Shown here piece after piece: positions 60,353-64,000 of a stretch of 64,000 nt of DNA. Positions within the stretch are counted from its first letter, which is position 1; each line of letters starts with the position of its first letter. This stretch comes from Gilliamella sp. Pas-s25 (GTDB lineage Bacteria; Pseudomonadota; Gammaproteobacteria; Enterobacterales; Orbaceae). The stretch spans positions 37,197 to 101,196 of the forward strand of contig NZ_WTEV01000005.1 in NCBI RefSeq assembly GCF_009795885.1, written 5' to 3'. A program made the translations under genes and the position numbers. Under the pieces are notes generated by a model that saw only the letters and a program-made list of their open reading frames with translations, was not told where the DNA came from and did not search any database.

Positions 60353-62197
60353 ATGAAAAAATTATACCTCTTTGTCCTAATTAATATCCTTATTTCATCA
60401 ATAATAGCAATTCGATTCTTCTTTGTTCCAGGTGCATCGTTTAATTTGGTTGGGGTGGTATTTTCAATATTTGCGGTATTGGGGCATTTTTTTTCCGCCT
60501 ACCTATTGCTTTTAATTGTTTGCGCTCCTTTGCTTTGGTTTAAACCACTTATTCGTAATATTATTCTTGCTATATTATTCAGCTTTTTTCAAATAGGGTT
60601 ATATGTTGATACTCTTGTTTTTCAGCAATATCGATTTCACATAAATCAGTCTGTTTTATCAATGGTTTTTTCTGGGCAAGTTGTTGATTTCTCTGTATTG
60701 ACTTATTTTTTAATGTTTGTGCTTATTGCTGTTTCGTTTTGCGCTGAGTGTTTTATTCTTTACATAGTCAACAATAAATTGATTTTACCACACAAAAAAT
60801 CGAGAATTGTTTTGCTATCAACAGTCTTTCTTTTTAGCTCATTTTTAATTGGTCATGTTGTGCACATGATTGCCTTTTATTATGCTTATTCGCCTATTAT
60901 GGTAGTGAAGGAATATATTCCACTTTATCGACCATTTACGTCGAAAAAAATTATGAGTTTTTTTGATGAAAAAGGGCAACGAAAAGTTGTATATAGCAAG
61001 GATAATAGCAATGCTAGCGTTGATTATCCGAAAAATCCATTGGTGATTAACCCAGAAAATAATAAACTTAAAAATATTATGTTTATTGTATTAGATTCTT
61101 GGCGATATGATACGTTTAGTGAAGACATTTCTCCTAATACATTTCGTTTTGTTAAGCAAAATAATGGCGTGATTTTTAATAACCATCACTCAACAGGTAA
61201 TGCCACGCGTACTGGTATTTTTGGGTTGTTTTATGGTATTCCTGGCACGTATTGGGATTCATTTTTACGAAATAGTGTTCCTTCACTATTTATCACAACG
61301 TTACAGAAAGAAAACTATAATATTGGTATTTTTACTTCAGCTAAAGTTACTGCTCCGGAATTTGATCGAACAGCATTTGTCACTATCAAAAATTTGAGAA
61401 TCAGTAGTAACGATGGTTCGGCTTCTAGTCGAGATAAGCAAATCACTGATGATTGGCTCGCATGGTATAAACGCCGAGATACTTCTAGACCAACATTTTC
61501 TTTTTTATTTTATGATGCTCCTCATGCTTATGACTTTCCTGACAGTTTCCCCGTGAAATTTAAACCTATTGGTGATCTTAATTATATGACATTGAATAAT
61601 GACACAGATCCTTTGCCAATTTTTAATCGTTATAAACAAAGCGTTTATTATGATGATTATTTATTACAAAATGTTTATGATGAACTTGCTAAATCAAATT
61701 CGTTAGATGATACAATTTTGATTATCACGGGTGATCATTCCCAAGAGATGAATGATAATAAACTCGGCTTTTGGGGGCATAATGGTAATTATACTGATGC
61801 GCAAACAAAAGTGCCTTTTATTATTATTGATGCAAGTGAATTAGAACATCTTAAAAATAATAGATCAAAAATGACCAGCCATGAAGATGTTATTCCTACC
61901 TTAATGAAACATTATTTATATGTGAAAAATGATATCAGTGATTACTCAACGGGATATGATTTATTTAATCCGATAACAAATCGTAATTGGCTTTTGATGT
62001 CAAATTATAGCTCGTATGCGGTTAGAACATCTGAAAATATTTATTTTGTAAATCGATTGGGGGTTAGTCATTATATGGATTTGCATAATCGTGAAACTGA
62101 TGAAACACCGAATTATCAATATATTCAAGAAGCGATGAATCATATGCGTTATTTTTTTCAGCCAGGGAAAAATAATTTAAAAGATAAAAACAATTAA
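60353..62197 (+). CDS. YejM/PbgA/LapC-like inner-membrane sulfatase-fold protein
   Basis: 614 residues from the ATG at 60353. An in-frame ATG at 60332 is only ten bases after a TATAAT box (60317-60322), so it would leave almost no leader. Five N-terminal membrane segments (about 1-185, DUF3413) precede a periplasmic alkaline-phosphatase-like domain. The E. coli protein senses lipopolysaccharide and protects LpxC through LapB. The block GNATRTGIFGLFYGIPGTYWD matches YejM well. Here the metal-site motifs VLDSWRYDT, GDHSQEMND and WGHNG are present; in E. coli YejM the GDH motif is lost. So this copy may still be an enzyme. It is not linked to the yej importer genes. Confidence 0.85.
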   Translation: MKKLYLFVLINILISSIIAIRFFFVPGASFNLVGVVFSIFAVLGHFFSAYLLLLIVCAPLLWFKPLIRNIILAILFSFFQIGLYVDTLVFQQYRFHINQSVLSMVFSGQVVDFSVLTYFLMFVLIAVSFCAECFILYIVNNKLILPHKKSRIVLLSTVFLFSSFLIGHVVHMIAFYYAYSPIMVVKEYIPLYRPFTSKKIMSFFDEKGQRKVVYSKDNSNASVDYPKNPLVINPENNKLKNIMFIVLDSWRYDTFSEDISPNTFRFVKQNNGVIFNNHHSTGNATRTGIFGLFYGIPGTYWDSFLRNSVPSLFITTLQKENYNIGIFTSAKVTAPEFDRTAFVTIKNLRISSNDGSASSRDKQITDDWLAWYKRRDTSRPTFSFLFYDAPHAYDFPDSFPVKFKPIGDLNYMTLNNDTDPLPIFNRYKQSVYYDDYLLQNVYDELAKSNSLDDTILIITGDHSQEMNDNKLGFWGHNGNYTDAQTKVPFIIIDASELEHLKNNRSKMTSHEDVIPTLMKHYLYVKNDISDYSTGYDLFNPITNRNWLLMSNYSSYAVRTSENIYFVNRLGVSHYMDLHNRETDETPNYQYIQEAMNHMRYFFQPGKNNLKDKNN

Positions 62198-62227
62198 GTT
62201 ATAAAATTGGTGAGAAAAACGGGGGAA

Positions 62228-62260
62228 TCATTATCTACCACACGAGGTGGTGGATAATGA
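62228..62260. terminator. Bidirectional terminator between the YejM-like gene and sppA
   Basis: TCATTATCTACCAC (62228-62241) pairs with GTGGTGGATAATGA (62247-62260), with one G-T pair and a five-base loop, between convergent genes. Confidence 0.6.
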
Positions 62261-62268
62261 TCTGGGTA

Positions 62269-64000
62269 TTAACGTACATCGGCACAATTTAGGCAATAAA
62301 TATAGCGATTTTGCGGATCGTTAAATTTATTCCATAAAGAAACATGTTGTTGAAGCTCTTTTGCTTCTGGAAGTTGTTCAAAAAATATCTCTGCAGTTGA
62401 TTTAGGTAACATAGCTACCATATCTGAATAAAATGCATTAAACCAATTTGCTTGTGGTTTTTGCCAGTCAATTTCATAATCAGTTAAATTAGCTAATGTT
62501 GCAGCAGTTTCAATGGCATCATCAAAATCACCTAATTTATCAACAAGTCCAATTTTGCTGGCTTCTGAGCCTAACCAAACTTGACCTTGCCCAATTTTGT
62601 CAACTTGCTCGGTTGTCATATTTCGTGCTTTTGCTACTAAAGAAATAAATGTTTGATAGCCATTATCAATGTTCATTTGAATTAATTGATTCATTTCGAG
62701 TGGTAGATCTTTAGTCGCAGTATTACCTGCTAGTGGCGATGTGGTTACGCCATCGCTATAAACACCAATATGAGATAAAGATTTTTCAAATGTTGGAATA
62801 ATACCAAAGATACCGATAGAGCCAGTAATTGTATTTGGGCTTGCAACTATGTAATCAGATGCGGTTGATATCCAATATCCACCCGATGCAGCCATTCCTC
62901 CCATAGAGATAACAATGGGAATTTGATAATCACGTAAGGCTTCTAGTTCACTACGAATAGCTTCTGATGCATCTACACTCCCCCCAGGGCTATTTACTCG
63001 TAAAACTATTGCTTGTATGTTATGTTTATTTAAGTTTTCACGGATCTTTCTTAGCTGTTCAACAATGTCTTGGCTACCTGCGATATTACTACTATTTTCA
63101 CCATCGGTTATAGTGCCATTGACAAATACAACGGCAATCAGTGGTTTGTTGTTCTCGTTATCACTATCTAAATTTTTATCTTTTGATTTAAGTTGATAAT
63201 CATAAATGCTGATTTGATGCTGATGAGTAAGTTCAGATTCAAATTGGTAATTAGATGCAATGACATCGACTAACCCATTGGATATAGCATATTGAGCCAT
63301 ATTGCCATTAGTTGCTTTTAAATTTGCCAGCATAGTATCTGGCGTCGGAACTAATTGTGTATCGGCTTTTTTTCGTTGTGATGAAATATCATTAAGGTAG
63401 TTGTTCCACATAAGTGTTAACCAACGTGTTGTATTGCTTTTTGCTTCTTCAGACATATCATCCCGAATAAATGGTTCAATGGCTGATTTATAGGTTCCCA
63501 CTCTAAAAACGTGTGTATTAATTTTTAAATTATCAAGTAAGGTTTTATAGTATAGGTTGTTTGCTGCTAATCCATATACATTAACGGCACCAAGTGGTGT
63601 TAAATAGATTTTATTAGCATAGCTAGCTAAATAATATTGGCTTTGATTGAAATTTGAACCATATGCATAAATTGGTTTATTTGCCTCACTAAATTTGGTT
63701 AAATATTTGCCAATATATTGTAGCGAGCTCATATCTGCACCAACGAAATGATCTAATTTAAGGACTATGCTTGTAATTTTTGGATCTGTCGTTGCTTGAG
63801 CTATTTTCTGAGTTAATTCAAACAAACTATTTTCGCGTGAGGTATTTACTTTTTTACCATAAATTTTATTCTGTAAAGCATAGATTTCATCGCTGTACAA
63901 AGTGGTGTCAACAATAACGCCTTCAATATCTAAAACCAATGAACCATATTGTGGCACAATTTCTTGTTTTTTTGCTTCTTTGATGAGTGCGATAGTACTA
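62269..64000 (-). CDS. sppA: Signal peptide peptidase SppA (protease IV), 5' end outside the window
   Basis: The frame is open to the right edge, so the gene is cut by the window; by comparison with E. coli SppA (618 residues) about 40 residues including the membrane anchor are missing. The GTG at 63957 is an internal codon, not a start. SppA digests cleaved signal peptides in the periplasm. The catalytic Lys lies in HVFRVGTYKSAIEPFIRDDM and the nucleophile Ser in SMGGMAASGGYW; both tandem domains are present. The C-terminus (FNDPQNRYIYCLNCADVR) matches E. coli closely. Confidence 0.95.
   Translation of the reverse strand, partial: STIALIKEAKKQEIVPQYGSLVLDIEGVIVDTTLYSDEIYALQNKIYGKKVNTSRENSLFELTQKIAQATTDPKITSIVLKLDHFVGADMSSLQYIGKYLTKFSEANKPIYAYGSNFNQSQYYLASYANKIYLTPLGAVNVYGLAANNLYYKTLLDNLKINTHVFRVGTYKSAIEPFIRDDMSEEAKSNTTRWLTLMWNNYLNDISSQRKKADTQLVPTPDTMLANLKATNGNMAQYAISNGLVDVIASNYQFESELTHQHQISIYDYQLKSKDKNLDSDNENNKPLIAVVFVNGTITDGENSSNIAGSQDIVEQLRKIRENLNKHNIQAIVLRVNSPGGSVDASEAIRSELEALRDYQIPIVISMGGMAASGGYWISTASDYIVASPNTITGSIGIFGIIPTFEKSLSHIGVYSDGVTTSPLAGNTATKDLPLEMNQLIQMNIDNGYQTFISLVAKARNMTTEQVDKIGQGQVWLGSEASKIGLVDKLGDFDDAIETAATLANLTDYEIDWQKPQANWFNAFYSDMVAMLPKSTAEIFFEQLPEAKELQQHVSLWNKFNDPQNRYIYCLNCADVR

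Noticed and set aside
62269..63957. sppA starting at the GTG at 63957
   Set aside because: The frame continues to the window edge and the family's membrane anchor lies further upstream, so the GTG is an internal valine.

Overview
The window is AT-rich DNA from a gammaproteobacterium. Most housekeeping genes are easy to match to Escherichia coli proteins (secF, accD, purF, crp, bamA, clpX, lon, priA, cas1), but E. coli neighbourhoods survive only as short blocks joined in a different order. AT-richness, enterobacteria-like proteins and shuffled small blocks fit the Orbaceae (Gilliamella, Frischella, Orbus: insect-gut symbionts). That placement is an inference from composition and gene content.

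Layout. 1-3000: secF, a tRNA-Ala(GGC), and three small accessory genes (a PchB-like chorismate mutase/isochorismate lyase, a ClbS/DfsB-type four-helix protein, a small helix-hairpin-helix-like protein). 3064-5769: cas3 on the minus strand. 6076-11924: the yejABEF peptide/microcin ABC importer. 12010-13709: a YnfC-like exported protein and frdD-frdC on the minus strand, without frdA or frdB. 14419-21641: the rest of a type I-E CRISPR-Cas system (casA, casB, casC, casD, casE, cas1, cas2, an AT-rich leader, then 21 repeats and 20 spacers). Cas3 is therefore separated from Cascade by about 8.6 kb of unrelated genes and points the other way.

22039-29060: tmk-holB, then a three-gene cluster (MBOAT acyltransferase, DUF459 SGNH protein, Ape1-like SGNH esterase) that looks like a peptidoglycan O-acetylation/de-O-acetylation system, then pyrF-yciH and tmaR. 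29061-30102: a decayed insertion sequence with an internal duplication. 30103-34958: accD-folC-dedD-cvpA-purF, an order also found in E. coli. 35453-39299: an intimin/invasin-type inverse autotransporter followed by a secreted partner, resembling SinH/SinI or ZirT/ZirS pairs.

39445-47323: yheU, crp, then the envelope-assembly block uppS-cdsA-rseP-bamA-skp-lpxD. 47431-55795: the protein quality-control block tig-clpP-clpX-lon-ppiD-comEA/ybaV, without hupB between lon and ppiD. 55839-64000: priA (minus), moaCDE-ybhL, a YejM/PbgA-like inner-membrane protein, and the 5'-truncated sppA (minus) running off the right edge.

The most unusual items are a 35-40 bp interspersed motif in at least five intergenic copies (2834, 23691, 29469, 29660, 60261), the split I-E locus, the orphan fumarate-reductase anchor pair, the peptidoglycan O-acetylation cluster and the inverse autotransporter with its partner. 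Long stretches such as 30103-34958 and 39741-55795 are ordinary core genome.
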